NCBI RefSeq assembly: GCF_014201585.1
Contig: NZ_JACHES010000004.1
Coordinates: 62,001 to 126,000 of the forward strand
Source: Anoxybacillus tengchongensis
Lineage (GTDB): Bacteria; Bacillota; Bacilli; Bacillales; Anoxybacillaceae
Length of the DNA: 64,000 nucleotides
Direction: 5' to 3'
Below are positions 50,406 to 59,615 of this stretch, in pieces; position 1 is the first letter of the stretch; each line of letters opens with the position of its first letter. The notes beneath the pieces are model-generated. The model ran no database searches. It was not told where the DNA came from and saw nothing but the letters and a program-made list of their open reading frames with translations. The position numbers and the translations under genes were made by a program.

Positions 50406-51362
50406 CTATCTATTTTTACGCCCAATCAAAAAATAAAGTTGATCAACAACATTTGGTTTATCGATAAATGGATTGCGATTTCCTTGAATTCGAAAAATTG
50501 CCGCATTTCTATGCCTCTCATATGTTGTAACAGGAAATTGTTTATGCCATTGAACAAGTAGCGGAATATAGACTTGATCAATAAAAGGCTGTTTAATTGC
50601 TCGTGGATAACGAACAAGAAAGTATAACATCGCTCGCGCCACCGCCCCTTTTCCGTGTTCAGGTTCAAAATGTTCCCCGTATGCCACGCCACAATCGTTT
50701 TGAATGATTTCATTAGGAGACTCTGGCTCATAAAACGGAAAATCCGCATACGGAAAATTCGAGCGAATAGAATTGCATCGCGGTTCACAGACAAATAAGT
50801 GATGCAAATCCCCTTTCATCGGTTCCTTTGCCCCAAACCACGATTGTGGCACAACATGTTCTGCATTAAATTTCAATTGTTGGTCAACCATTTTCATTTT
50901 TTGCTCAAAATCGAGCTCTCCTTTTTTTGCCTTTTTTACAAGTTGGACAAATTGTTCATATCGCTTTTGGATGGTTTCATAGTCTTGTAAAATCACCGTG
51001 CGCGGATCTTTCTTTTTCCCCGAATAAATGCTTTTTACTGTTCCGTCTGGCTGCAAATCGACCCATGTGTATAAATAGTAATCTTTGCTTAAAAAATACG
51101 GGATGCGGCGTATATGCGTCCGTTTCATTAAATCGTGATACGCTTGAAATAACAACTTTCCTTCCATTCGATCATCTATATGCTCATAATATCGTTCAAT
51201 AATGCGCGCCTCTTCATTTTCGTTATAATATAAAGCGTTTTGTTGCTGAATTTTTTGTTGATTTTCAATCAATTCTTGAAAAATATCTTTTTGTGCTTCT
51301 TCCCACCGCTTCAACTGCTCCGCGTGTTGAAGGATAACATCTTCCACCGTTCTTCTCTCCAA
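50406..51362 (-). CDS. Endonuclease I-family nuclease (YurI/Bsn-like)
   Basis: 318 residues. The nuclease core is NAEHVVPQSWF (about 166-176) and KGDLHHLFVCEPRCNSIRSNFPY (about 184-206), the beta-beta-alpha metal site of the endonuclease I family. B. subtilis members are secreted; here the N-terminus is a charged coiled coil (residues ~10-40) with no signal peptide, so the enzyme would be intracellular unless exported otherwise. Confidence 0.82.
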   Translation of the reverse strand: MERRTVEDVILQHAEQLKRWEEAQKDIFQELIENQQKIQQQNALYYNENEEARIIERYYEHIDDRMEGKLLFQAYHDLMKRTHIRRIPYFLSKDYYLYTWVDLQPDGTVKSIYSGKKKDPRTVILQDYETIQKRYEQFVQLVKKAKKGELDFEQKMKMVDQQLKFNAEHVVPQSWFGAKEPMKGDLHHLFVCEPRCNSIRSNFPYADFPFYEPESPNEIIQNDCGVAYGEHFEPEHGKGAVARAMLYFLVRYPRAIKQPFIDQVYIPLLVQWHKQFPVTTYERHRNAAIFRIQGNRNPFIDKPNVVDQLYFLIGRKNR

Positions 51363-51451
51363 TCATTTTTTTACTATAATGTATTCATCTATTGTTCATC
51401 ATGACGCGGCCATATTCCATCTTCTTCATACATCTATTATAGTCCATGTTA

Positions 51452-51495
51452 AAAATAAAAAAATAGAACTGAGCACATGTTATGCCCAGTTCCAT
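51452..51495 (-). terminator. Terminator of the 2-oxoacid oxidoreductase operon
   Basis: 10-bp stem GAACTGGGCA/TGCTCAGTTC (one G-U), 7-nt loop, then TATTTTTTT, after the alpha-beta gene. Confidence 0.8.
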
Positions 51496-51509
51496 TTTTC
51501 ATCAATCCT

Positions 51510-53768
51510 TTATAAATACGGATGTTCATGCATCGCTTTTAAACGATGCCATCTTCGCTCTACTTCTTGTTCAAAAGAAGCGAATAGTTCGCGATTTTCT
51601 TCTTTTAATAAATGCTTTGCCTTACCCATGTATTTCAACCATTCTTGCAACGGCACACGTTTATTTTTTTCTTCTGGATCGTACGTAATTGTCGTTTTCC
51701 CACGCTCTACTTCATATAACGGGAAGAAACATGAATCTACTGCTGCTTTCATTATTTTTTCTCCGTATCGTTCTTCTGATTTCCAGTTTAACGGACATGT
51801 AATAAGTAATTTACCGTATGCTGTTCCTTCATGTTGTGCATACCATTGTGCTTTCGCCGCTTTTTTAATTAAATCTTGCGGAAATGCTTCTGTTGCTGTG
51901 AATACGTACGGAATGTTTGTAGCTGCCATAATTTGCGGCGTATCTTTATGATGGAACGCTTTTCCGTTCTGCGTTTTTCCGACACCCGTTGTACTAGTCA
52001 TATGTCCAATCGGCGTCGAATACGACATTTGTGAACCTGTATTCATATATCCTTCATTATCGTACTCTAGCATAATCAGTTTATGATTGCGAAGCGCTGT
52101 ACCAATTGCCGATCCCATCCCAATATCCATTCCGCCGTCGCCTGTAATCATAACAAATGTTACATCGTCAGAAACTTGAATGTCTCCACGGCGTTTCATT
52201 TCAAAAAAGGCTTCTACCGCTCCTGATAATGTGGCTGGACCATTTTGGAACAAGTTATGAATCATTGTTTGCTTATGCGAGCTATACGGATAAGCTGTTG
52301 TCACCACGTAAGCACAGCCTGTTTGAAATAAAACGACAACATCCCCTTCAATTCCTTTAAAAAACAGCTCGAGAGCTGGGAAAATCCCACATCCCGGACA
52401 TGCTCCGTGACCAGGGGCTAATCGTTTCGGCTTAGCTGTTAACGCTCGAAGCGGAGGAAGTTTCACTTTTAATCTTTTTGTCTCTTTATCTTCAATCACT
52501 TGAATGAGCCCTGTCTTAAATGCGTCGCCATACATAGGCTCGATGACTTGTTCCCATTTCTGTTGTGGATCTCCTGGCATATGCCCAAAATAATCAAATG
52601 GCTTTTCCGCAAATCCTTTGTCTAATGTTCGTAACGCGATGTTAAAAAATTCCTTTGCATCATCTGGATAAAAATCTTTTCCACCAAGTCCAAAAATGCG
52701 CGTTAAAACAATCGTTTGATTATATGGATCTTCTTTTAACGCTGATTTGATTTCATGCGTCATATTTCCTCCGTGCGCCCCATATGAGTCAGCACGCTCA
52801 CCAACAAGAAGAACTTTTACATGTTTACACGCTTGGCGAATCGCCTCACTCGGAAACGGACGAATGATATTTGGGCTAATGACACCGGCTTTTATTCCTT
52901 TTGCCCGCAACTGATCGACAACATCTTTTGCTGTTTCAGCTGCTGAATTAATTAAAAATAACGCCACTTCGGCATCTTCCATTTTATATAAATCAAGGAG
53001 AGGATATTCTCGTCCTGACCATTGCGCATATTCTTTTGCCACTTGTTGAAACACATGAGCTGCCCGATATAACGCTTCTGATTGCTGATAATGATTGTTA
53101 ATTAAATCGTCACCGTTCATATGCGCACCAATCGTTACCGGTTTACGTGGATCAGATGCGTTTGGAAAATGAGTCGGACGTTCACCGATAAAAGCTTGAA
53201 CAACTTGACGATCTTTAAAATATTGAACTTTTCGTTTTTGATGCGACGTGAAAAATCCGTCATATGCCACGATGACTGGCAAACGCACATCTTCATGCTC
53301 GGCAATTTTTAAAGCCATAATATTCATATCATATACTGCTTGTGGGGTGCGTGCTGTTAAAATGACCCAACCTGTATTTAAAGCAAAATATAAATCCGAA
53401 TGATCTCCGCGAATATCTAACGGCCCACTAATCGAACGCGTCACTAAATTCATAACCATCGGAAAGCGCGTACCCGATTGAACAGGCAACTGTTCTAACA
53501 TATACATGAGACCATTGGCACTTGTGGCATTTAATACGCGAGCGCCCATGACTGCTGCACCATAACAAATTCCTGCGGATCCGTGTTCTCCATCGGCAGG
53601 AATAAGTACAATATCATGTTCCCCGCGCGCTTTCATTTGATCTAATAACTGAGCAATTTCTGTTGACGGTGTAATTGGAAAATACCCCATCAGATGATAA
53701 TTAATTTGCGCAGCAGCAAGAGCGGCCATTTCATTTCCTGACTCAAATGTTGTCACTTGCTCTATCAT
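51510..53768 (-). CDS. 2-oxoacid:ferredoxin oxidoreductase, fused alpha-beta subunit
   Basis: 752 residues. The alpha part (1-440) binds and shapes the substrate site (GYFPITPSTEI, GDHSDLYFALNTGWV); the beta part begins at HGACPGCGIFPALEL (Cys about 455-458) and has the thiamine diphosphate motif GDGGMDIGMG (about 541-550). With the gamma-delta gene it converts a 2-oxoacid (probably pyruvate) and CoA to acyl-CoA, CO2 and reduced ferredoxin. The substrate is inferred. Confidence 0.85.
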   Translation of the reverse strand: MIEQVTTFESGNEMAALAAAQINYHLMGYFPITPSTEIAQLLDQMKARGEHDIVLIPADGEHGSAGICYGAAVMGARVLNATSANGLMYMLEQLPVQSGTRFPMVMNLVTRSISGPLDIRGDHSDLYFALNTGWVILTARTPQAVYDMNIMALKIAEHEDVRLPVIVAYDGFFTSHQKRKVQYFKDRQVVQAFIGERPTHFPNASDPRKPVTIGAHMNGDDLINNHYQQSEALYRAAHVFQQVAKEYAQWSGREYPLLDLYKMEDAEVALFLINSAAETAKDVVDQLRAKGIKAGVISPNIIRPFPSEAIRQACKHVKVLLVGERADSYGAHGGNMTHEIKSALKEDPYNQTIVLTRIFGLGGKDFYPDDAKEFFNIALRTLDKGFAEKPFDYFGHMPGDPQQKWEQVIEPMYGDAFKTGLIQVIEDKETKRLKVKLPPLRALTAKPKRLAPGHGACPGCGIFPALELFFKGIEGDVVVLFQTGCAYVVTTAYPYSSHKQTMIHNLFQNGPATLSGAVEAFFEMKRRGDIQVSDDVTFVMITGDGGMDIGMGSAIGTALRNHKLIMLEYDNEGYMNTGSQMSYSTPIGHMTSTTGVGKTQNGKAFHHKDTPQIMAATNIPYVFTATEAFPQDLIKKAAKAQWYAQHEGTAYGKLLITCPLNWKSEERYGEKIMKAAVDSCFFPLYEVERGKTTITYDPEEKNKRVPLQEWLKYMGKAKHLLKEENRELFASFEQEVERRWHRLKAMHEHPYL

Positions 53769-53784
53769 GTGTATTTTCCTCCTT

Positions 53785-54777
53785 TCACACGCTCATTCGT
53801 TTTACCGTATGAGCTTCCGCAAAACCTATTTGTTCACGATATTGCGTTAATGCGTTCGTTGGACATGCTTCCACACATTTCAAACAGCCTTTACAATATT
53901 GATAATCAATGCCTTTCAAAAACATTTGTTTTCTACCTTTCCGATCTTCTCCTTCTTCCCAAACGAAGCAAAAATCTGGACAAACCGTATCACATGCTGC
54001 ACAGTGAATACAGTCTTTCTCCTCCCATTTCGGCAAAAATCCTTGCCGTGAGCCACTCAAATCTTTCAATACGCTATTTCCGTTCGTTACAATTACTCCA
54101 CCGATCGTTTGCGTTTCATACCCAAACAAAGGGTACGGACGAGAAAACGGTTTTCCTTCTTCTACGGAAGGTTTTTCACTCTCATAAAAACGAACTTCTT
54201 CATACCCTCGTTCAAATGTACGAATGTTTGCCTCAACAAGATGCGGATATTTTTTTTCAAACGTTTTGCGAATCACTTGCTTCATTTTTTCAGGATCAAG
54301 GAAATGACAAATGCGAAATAGTGCGCCAAGCATGGCGGTATTCACTTTTGTTTTTTCCTCTACTGCAATGCCGAGCGCATCAACAACAGCAAGCGTTCCG
54401 TATGACAAACGCAAATCGCGGCGAATATGTTCAGCGCTTCTCACAGAATTGACGAGCACAATGCCATCTGGCCGCAATCCGCTAACGACATCAACCATTT
54501 TATAAAGGGCTTCATGGAAAATTCCAATGACGTGCGGTTGTTCAATCGGACTATGATCGCGAATATGTACATGCTCATCGCAAAAACGAACATAACTTTT
54601 CACAGGCGATCCTTTCTTTTCAGAACCGTACGTTGAAAAGTTGGCAGCATTTAAGCCGTGTCCGAGCGCCCCGACTTCCGCCAGCATTTTACCTGCTAAA
54701 TTTGCTCCTAATCCCCCGATAGATTCCAAACGTATTTCAAAAAACCCTAATTCATTTGTTTTTGGTAAAATAGACAT
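53785..54777 (-). CDS. 2-oxoacid:ferredoxin oxidoreductase, fused gamma-delta subunit
   Basis: 330 residues. The gamma domain (10-195) starts with FEIRLESIGGLGANLAGKML; the delta part carries two 4Fe-4S sites, CIHCAACDTVCP (about 253-264) and CKGCLKCVEACP (about 290-301). Start at the ATG behind GAGGGGGGATACG; 22 upstream codons lie in the leader. Lies 16 nt upstream of the alpha-beta gene. Confidence 0.87.
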   Translation of the reverse strand: MSILPKTNELGFFEIRLESIGGLGANLAGKMLAEVGALGHGLNAANFSTYGSEKKGSPVKSYVRFCDEHVHIRDHSPIEQPHVIGIFHEALYKMVDVVSGLRPDGIVLVNSVRSAEHIRRDLRLSYGTLAVVDALGIAVEEKTKVNTAMLGALFRICHFLDPEKMKQVIRKTFEKKYPHLVEANIRTFERGYEEVRFYESEKPSVEEGKPFSRPYPLFGYETQTIGGVIVTNGNSVLKDLSGSRQGFLPKWEEKDCIHCAACDTVCPDFCFVWEEGEDRKGRKQMFLKGIDYQYCKGCLKCVEACPTNALTQYREQIGFAEAHTVKRMSV

Positions 54778-54843
54778 CGTATCCCCCCTCGTGCATCTGT
54801 CGGTCTTTATTTTATAAAAAATTTCAAAAAAGGGATGTGACAA

Positions 54844-54973
54844 AAATCAAACATAGACATATTTTTTATTAATACAAACAAAAAAAATAACGAAATTATG
54901 TTATATAACAACAAAATATAATATATAACAGATTGTAATATTTGAGTGAAACATCGTTTTTGGAGGAGAAAAA
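54844..54973. promoter_or_regulatory. Divergent AT-rich promoter region
   Basis: 130 bp between the oxidoreductase operon and the MBL hydrolase gene, over 80% A/T, with several TATAAT-like words and a short palindrome TGTTATATAACA. No specific operator could be identified. Confidence 0.3.
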
Positions 54974-55906
54974 ATGAGAAAGCGATATGAAAATTTAGAC
55001 GGGGTCTCAACAACCAAAACATTTGCTGATTTGCGCCGTTGGTATGCGGAAAGAAAACAAAAACAGAAAGATTGGTCATATACTTTGCCTCGTGAACATA
55101 TTCATCGTTCGTTGTTACATACAAATAAAGAGCAAACGTTACTTACATGGGTAGGGCACGCTACATTCATTATTCAAATAAACGGGTTGACGATTGTTAC
55201 AGATCCTGTTTGGGCAAAACGGTTAGGAACGGTGCGCAGACTAACGGATCCAGCTCTTTCGATTGACGACATACCTCCTGTCGATATTGTACTCATTTCC
55301 CATAGCCACTACGACCATTTGCACTTTTCAAGTATAAAGCAACTAAAAGGAAATCCTCTCATCCTCGTTCCAAGCGGATTACGTTCATCCTTTCTGAAAA
55401 GAGGGTTTGAGCGTGTTGTGGAATGCTGTTGGTGGGAAACGGTTGTCGAACAAAATGTTTCATTTACGTTCGTTCCGGCACAACATTGGTCTAAACGGAC
55501 GTTATTTGATACAAATACATCCCATTGGGGTGGATGGGTAATTGAAACGAAAGACAAACCGACGTTTTATTTTGCAGGAGATAGCGGATATTTCCGTGGA
55601 TTTCGCGATATTGGAGAACGTTTTCGAATCGATTATGCTTTATTGCCGATTGGTGCATACGAACCAGAGTGGTTTATGGGCCCTCAACATGTGACACCAG
55701 AAGAAGCAGTACAAGCATTTATCGATTGCCAAGCAAAAACATTTATTCCGATGCATTATGGCACATTTCCGCTAGCTGACGATACACCGAAAGAGGCGTT
55801 AGAACGCCTTTACGCTGAATGGGAGCGCCGAAACCTTCCGAACGAACAATTGCGCGTGCTGAAATTAGGTGAAATCGTGCATTGCGAACACGAAACCGCC
55901 ACATAA
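54974..55906 (+). CDS. MBL-fold hydrolase, NAPE-PLD/UlaG-like
   Basis: 310 residues with WVGHATFIIQINGLTIVTDPVW (about 59-80), the zinc motif HSHYDH (about 109-114), a later His in PAQHW and Asp in FAGDSGY, and the C-terminal MHYGTFPL His. This matches the N-acyl-phosphatidylethanolamine phospholipase D-like branch of the metallo-beta-lactamase fold. Its bacterial substrate is unknown. Strong GGAGGAG site. Confidence 0.85.
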   Translation: MRKRYENLDGVSTTKTFADLRRWYAERKQKQKDWSYTLPREHIHRSLLHTNKEQTLLTWVGHATFIIQINGLTIVTDPVWAKRLGTVRRLTDPALSIDDIPPVDIVLISHSHYDHLHFSSIKQLKGNPLILVPSGLRSSFLKRGFERVVECCWWETVVEQNVSFTFVPAQHWSKRTLFDTNTSHWGGWVIETKDKPTFYFAGDSGYFRGFRDIGERFRIDYALLPIGAYEPEWFMGPQHVTPEEAVQAFIDCQAKTFIPMHYGTFPLADDTPKEALERLYAEWERRNLPNEQLRVLKLGEIVHCEHETAT

Positions 55907-55920
55907 AACGTGGCGGTTTC
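55892..55920 (+). terminator. Hairpin after the MBL hydrolase
   Basis: 11-bp perfect stem GAAACCGCCAC/GTGGCGGTTTC with a 7-nt loop, overlapping the stop codon; no clear T-run on either side, so it may mainly protect the mRNA end or work in both directions. Confidence 0.55.
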
Positions 55921-55935
55921 AACAAATATGTTCAC

Positions 55936-57690
55936 TTATACATAAGCATCTTCCGTTAATCCATTTTGCAATACGTACATACGATAGTACAACCCTCGTT
56001 TTGCAAGCAGCTGTTGATGATTGCCGCGCTCGACAATTTCCCCTTGATGCAAGACGAGAATTTGATCCGCATCTTGAATCGTTGATAAGCGATGGGCAAT
56101 CGCAATCGTCGTTCGTCCTTTTCGCATTTTTTCAAGTGCCTGTTGAATGGCTTCTTCTGTTTCTGTATCAATATTTGCTGTCGCTTCATCAAGCACTAAT
56201 ATTTTCGGATTCATCGCAATCGTTCGGGCAAACGCAATGAGCTGACGTTGTCCGCTTGAAAATGTCGTGCCTCTCTCTGTCACCGGATGATCATATCCTT
56301 TCGGCAACTTTTCAATAAACGAATGGGCTTGAACAAATTTCGCCGCTTGTTCAACATGTTCATTCGTCAAATTTTTGTTATGAAGCCGGATGTTATCGCG
56401 CACCGTTCCGTAAAACAAAAACGGGTCTTGAAGCACAAGGCCAACATGTTTTCGCAACTCCTCTTTCGGATACGCTTTAATAGACTGTCCGTCAATGAAA
56501 ATGTCCCCGCGTTCAAATTCGTAAAAGCGCATAAGCAGTTGAACAATCGAGCTTTTCCCGCTCCCTGTATGCCCGACGAGCGCAACTGTCTCACCTGGTC
56601 GAGCAATAAACGAAATGTTTTTTAGCACATCGCGTTTTCCATCGTAGCTAAACGATACGTTACGAAATTCAACCGTGCCCTTTTCAATAACGAGCGGCCG
56701 TTCGTCTTGTTTCGGTTCTTCTTCCCGTTCATCTAGCAATTGAAACACGCGCGATGAAGCAACAAGCGCTTGTTGAAACATCGATAAGCGCATCATCATT
56801 TGATTAATCGGTTCAAAAAATCGCTCTAAATAGTTGACGAAGGCGTATAACACACCAATTTCAACCGGGCTTTGAAAAGAAGAAAAACCAAAATAACTTA
56901 AAACGACAATAAGCGAAAACACATAAACGACGTCTGTCGCCGGTCGGAGCAACAAACTATCTAATTTAATGTTTTTCATCGCCGCCATATAATGTTTTTC
57001 ATTAATCGCACCAAATTGCTCCCTCATCCGCTTTTGTTGACGAAACGCTTGAATAATTGCCATCCCTTGAAGCGATTCATTTAACTTCGCATTCAGTTGA
57101 CTTAATCGCTCACGCAAATCGCTATAAAATACTGAACTATACTTTCGATACGTACGAATAATAAAATAAATAATCGGTAAAATGACTAAACAAAAGGCAG
57201 CTAAGCGAACATCGAGCAAAAACATCGCAACAAATACACCGATTAAGAAAAAAGCGCTTTGAATGAAGGTGACGAGCACTTCAACGAACATCTCTTTAAT
57301 CGCTTCCGTATCATTAGTCACGCGCGATACAATGCTTCCCGCTGGCGTGCGATCGAAGTAGCGCATCCCTAACGATTGTACTTTTGCAAATACATCCATG
57401 CGCAGTTGTTGAATAATTTTTAATGCGATTTCTTGAAACTTTAGCAATTGAAAATAAGAAAGAACGACTTTTCCGATGTGTATCGTAGCGTAAGCAGTTG
57501 CTAGTGCGATCATCGCTTGAAACGGAAACGTCATATGCGTTAAATAATCATCAATGAAAATTTTTACAATAATCGGACCAAGTACTTCTCCTGCGGTCGT
57601 TAACGCCAAAAGAAAAAAAGCAAACAATAACGATTTTCGGTGCGGTATAGCATAGCTCATTAGCCGCATAAACACTTGCTGTTGATTCAT
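55936..57690 (-). CDS. bmrD: Heterodimeric ABC multidrug exporter, BmrD-like half
   Basis: 584 residues: six-helix transmembrane domain (1-320), Walker A GHTGSGKSS (about 371-379), signature TFSSGQRQLI (about 474) and Walker B ILVLDEATANID with an intact catalytic Glu. It starts at ATGA overlapping the partner gene and is close to B. subtilis BmrD (YheH), but lacks the extra ~90-residue loop of that protein. Confidence 0.87.
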   Translation of the reverse strand: MNQQQVFMRLMSYAIPHRKSLLFAFFLLALTTAGEVLGPIIVKIFIDDYLTHMTFPFQAMIALATAYATIHIGKVVLSYFQLLKFQEIALKIIQQLRMDVFAKVQSLGMRYFDRTPAGSIVSRVTNDTEAIKEMFVEVLVTFIQSAFFLIGVFVAMFLLDVRLAAFCLVILPIIYFIIRTYRKYSSVFYSDLRERLSQLNAKLNESLQGMAIIQAFRQQKRMREQFGAINEKHYMAAMKNIKLDSLLLRPATDVVYVFSLIVVLSYFGFSSFQSPVEIGVLYAFVNYLERFFEPINQMMMRLSMFQQALVASSRVFQLLDEREEEPKQDERPLVIEKGTVEFRNVSFSYDGKRDVLKNISFIARPGETVALVGHTGSGKSSIVQLLMRFYEFERGDIFIDGQSIKAYPKEELRKHVGLVLQDPFLFYGTVRDNIRLHNKNLTNEHVEQAAKFVQAHSFIEKLPKGYDHPVTERGTTFSSGQRQLIAFARTIAMNPKILVLDEATANIDTETEEAIQQALEKMRKGRTTIAIAHRLSTIQDADQILVLHQGEIVERGNHQQLLAKRGLYYRMYVLQNGLTEDAYV

Positions 57691-59441
57691 TGTATCCCTC
57701 CACGTTCAACGAGTTGTTCGAGCTGTTGACGAGCATACATATCGCGATACCATCCGTCTTGTGCAACGAGCTCGTCATGCGTACCACGTTGAACAATTTT
57801 TCCATTTTCCATCACTAAAATAAGGTGCGCATGTTGGACGGCGCTTAGTCGATGTGTGGCAATCATCGTCGTCTTCCCGGCGCGATTTTCTTTTAACGCC
57901 TGTAAAATGCGCTCTTCTGTGTGTGCATCGACAGCCGATAATGAATCGTCTAAAATGAGCACTTCAGGATCAAGCAACAATGCGCGCGCAATCGACAGCC
58001 GTTGTTTTTGCCCTCCTGATAACGACACACCTCTTTCACCAACAACCGTTTCGTATTGGTCAGGAAACTGTAAAATATCCTCATGCACGTGAGCGAGTTT
58101 AGCGACATGCTCCACCTCTTCTTGACTTGCCTCTGGTCGTGCAAAGGCGATATTATCGCGAATAGAGGCAGAAAAAAGAAAATGATCTTGCGGCACATAA
58201 CCGATCGATTCGCGCAACCGTTCGATTCGATATTGCGTAATCGAACGTCCACCAAAATAAACATCACCATCCATGCCAACAAACTCGCGCAGTAACACTT
58301 TCAAAAGCGTCGTCTTTCCAGATCCTGTCTTTCCAACAATACCTAACGTTTCTCCTTTTTTTAACGTAAACTGAATGTTTTGCAACGTTGGCTTCGTTTC
58401 ATTTGGATATGTAAAGGAACGAAGATCATACGTGATATCCCCTGTCGGTACTTCATCAAGCAATCCGTCATTTTCTTGTATATCCGGTTGTTCACGCAGC
58501 AACGATAACACACGGTCATATGAAGCACGACCGCGTTCTACAATGTTAAATAACCAACCGAACGCCAACATTGGCCAAATGAGAAGTCCTAAATACATCG
58601 TAAATGAAACGAGCTGCCCGATCGTTAACTCTCCTTGAACGACAAAACGCGCCCCAAAAACAATCGCTAAAAAAAACGACACGCCGACAATGAGTGAAAT
58701 CGTTGGATCAAACAATGAATCAACGCGAGCAACCGCCATATTTTTTCGGACGACATCATCTGATTGCATTCGAAACGATTCAATTTCTTCTTTTTCTTGT
58801 CCAAACGTTTTTATCACTTTAATACCAGCAATGCTTTCTTGTACTTTATCGTTTAATGCAGAAAACGCCTCTTGCGCCAGATGAAACCGTTGATGAAGCA
58901 ACGAGCCGTAGTAGCTCGTTAAATACGCCATAAGCGGCATCGGCAATAAACAAATAAGCGTTAGTTTCCAACTAATTGTAAATGCCATCGTCGCAATGAC
59001 AAAGCCTCCGATACATAATGAATCAACAAGCGTCAAAACGCCAACGCCAGCAGTTTGTTGAATCGCTTGCAAATCATTTGTCGCATGTGCCATTAAATCG
59101 CCGATACGGCGATTTTGATAAAATGCCGGAGACATCGTTGTAAAGTGACTGTACAGCCGATCGCGCAACAAGCGAGCAAGCTTTGCCGCTGATCCAAAAA
59201 TCATCGTCCGCCAAACGTAACGACAAACATACATACAAAGCGCAACACCTGCAAGCAAACTTAACCACATGATAAGCTTTTCTTTCGTCAATTCCCCTGC
59301 TTTCACAGCATCTACAACATGCCCAATCACTTTTGGAGGAACAAGTTCAAGCAATGAAACAATTGCAAGCAATATAGTTCCAATCATATACGCTTTTCTT
59401 TCTTGCTTAAAAAACCACATTAAGTCGAGAAATACTTTCAC
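57687..59441 (-). CDS. bmrC: Heterodimeric ABC multidrug exporter, BmrC-like half
   Basis: 584 residues: transmembrane domain with MSPAFYQNRRIGDLMAHATNDL as in BmrC (YheI), Walker A GKTGSGKTT, signature VSLSGGQKQRLSI and Walker B VLILDDSLSAVD, where Asp replaces the catalytic Glu. That gives one degenerate ATP site in the heterodimer, as known for BmrCD. No bmrB-like leader peptide gene is visible upstream. Confidence 0.88.
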   Translation of the reverse strand: MKVFLDLMWFFKQERKAYMIGTILLAIVSLLELVPPKVIGHVVDAVKAGELTKEKLIMWLSLLAGVALCMYVCRYVWRTMIFGSAAKLARLLRDRLYSHFTTMSPAFYQNRRIGDLMAHATNDLQAIQQTAGVGVLTLVDSLCIGGFVIATMAFTISWKLTLICLLPMPLMAYLTSYYGSLLHQRFHLAQEAFSALNDKVQESIAGIKVIKTFGQEKEEIESFRMQSDDVVRKNMAVARVDSLFDPTISLIVGVSFFLAIVFGARFVVQGELTIGQLVSFTMYLGLLIWPMLAFGWLFNIVERGRASYDRVLSLLREQPDIQENDGLLDEVPTGDITYDLRSFTYPNETKPTLQNIQFTLKKGETLGIVGKTGSGKTTLLKVLLREFVGMDGDVYFGGRSITQYRIERLRESIGYVPQDHFLFSASIRDNIAFARPEASQEEVEHVAKLAHVHEDILQFPDQYETVVGERGVSLSGGQKQRLSIARALLLDPEVLILDDSLSAVDAHTEERILQALKENRAGKTTMIATHRLSAVQHAHLILVMENGKIVQRGTHDELVAQDGWYRDMYARQQLEQLVERGGIQ

Positions 59442-59615
59442 ACACCATCCCTACCTTCTTGCACTCCTGTTGTCGTTTCATTTTATCAAATATTCCAAAA
59501 ATAAGAAAGCGTTTTGCTATGTCAATATATAAAGGTTGTTTTTCTTGTCGCATACTTTTACATATGCAGGTCAATCTAAAAAAGACCAAAACAAACAAGG
59601 AAGGTGGTTGTCGTC

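Noticed and set aside
54895..54906. TGTTATATAACA near 54.9 kb as a TnrA box
   Set aside because: The half-sites are 2 bp apart, not 7, so it does not fit TGTNA-N7-TNACA.
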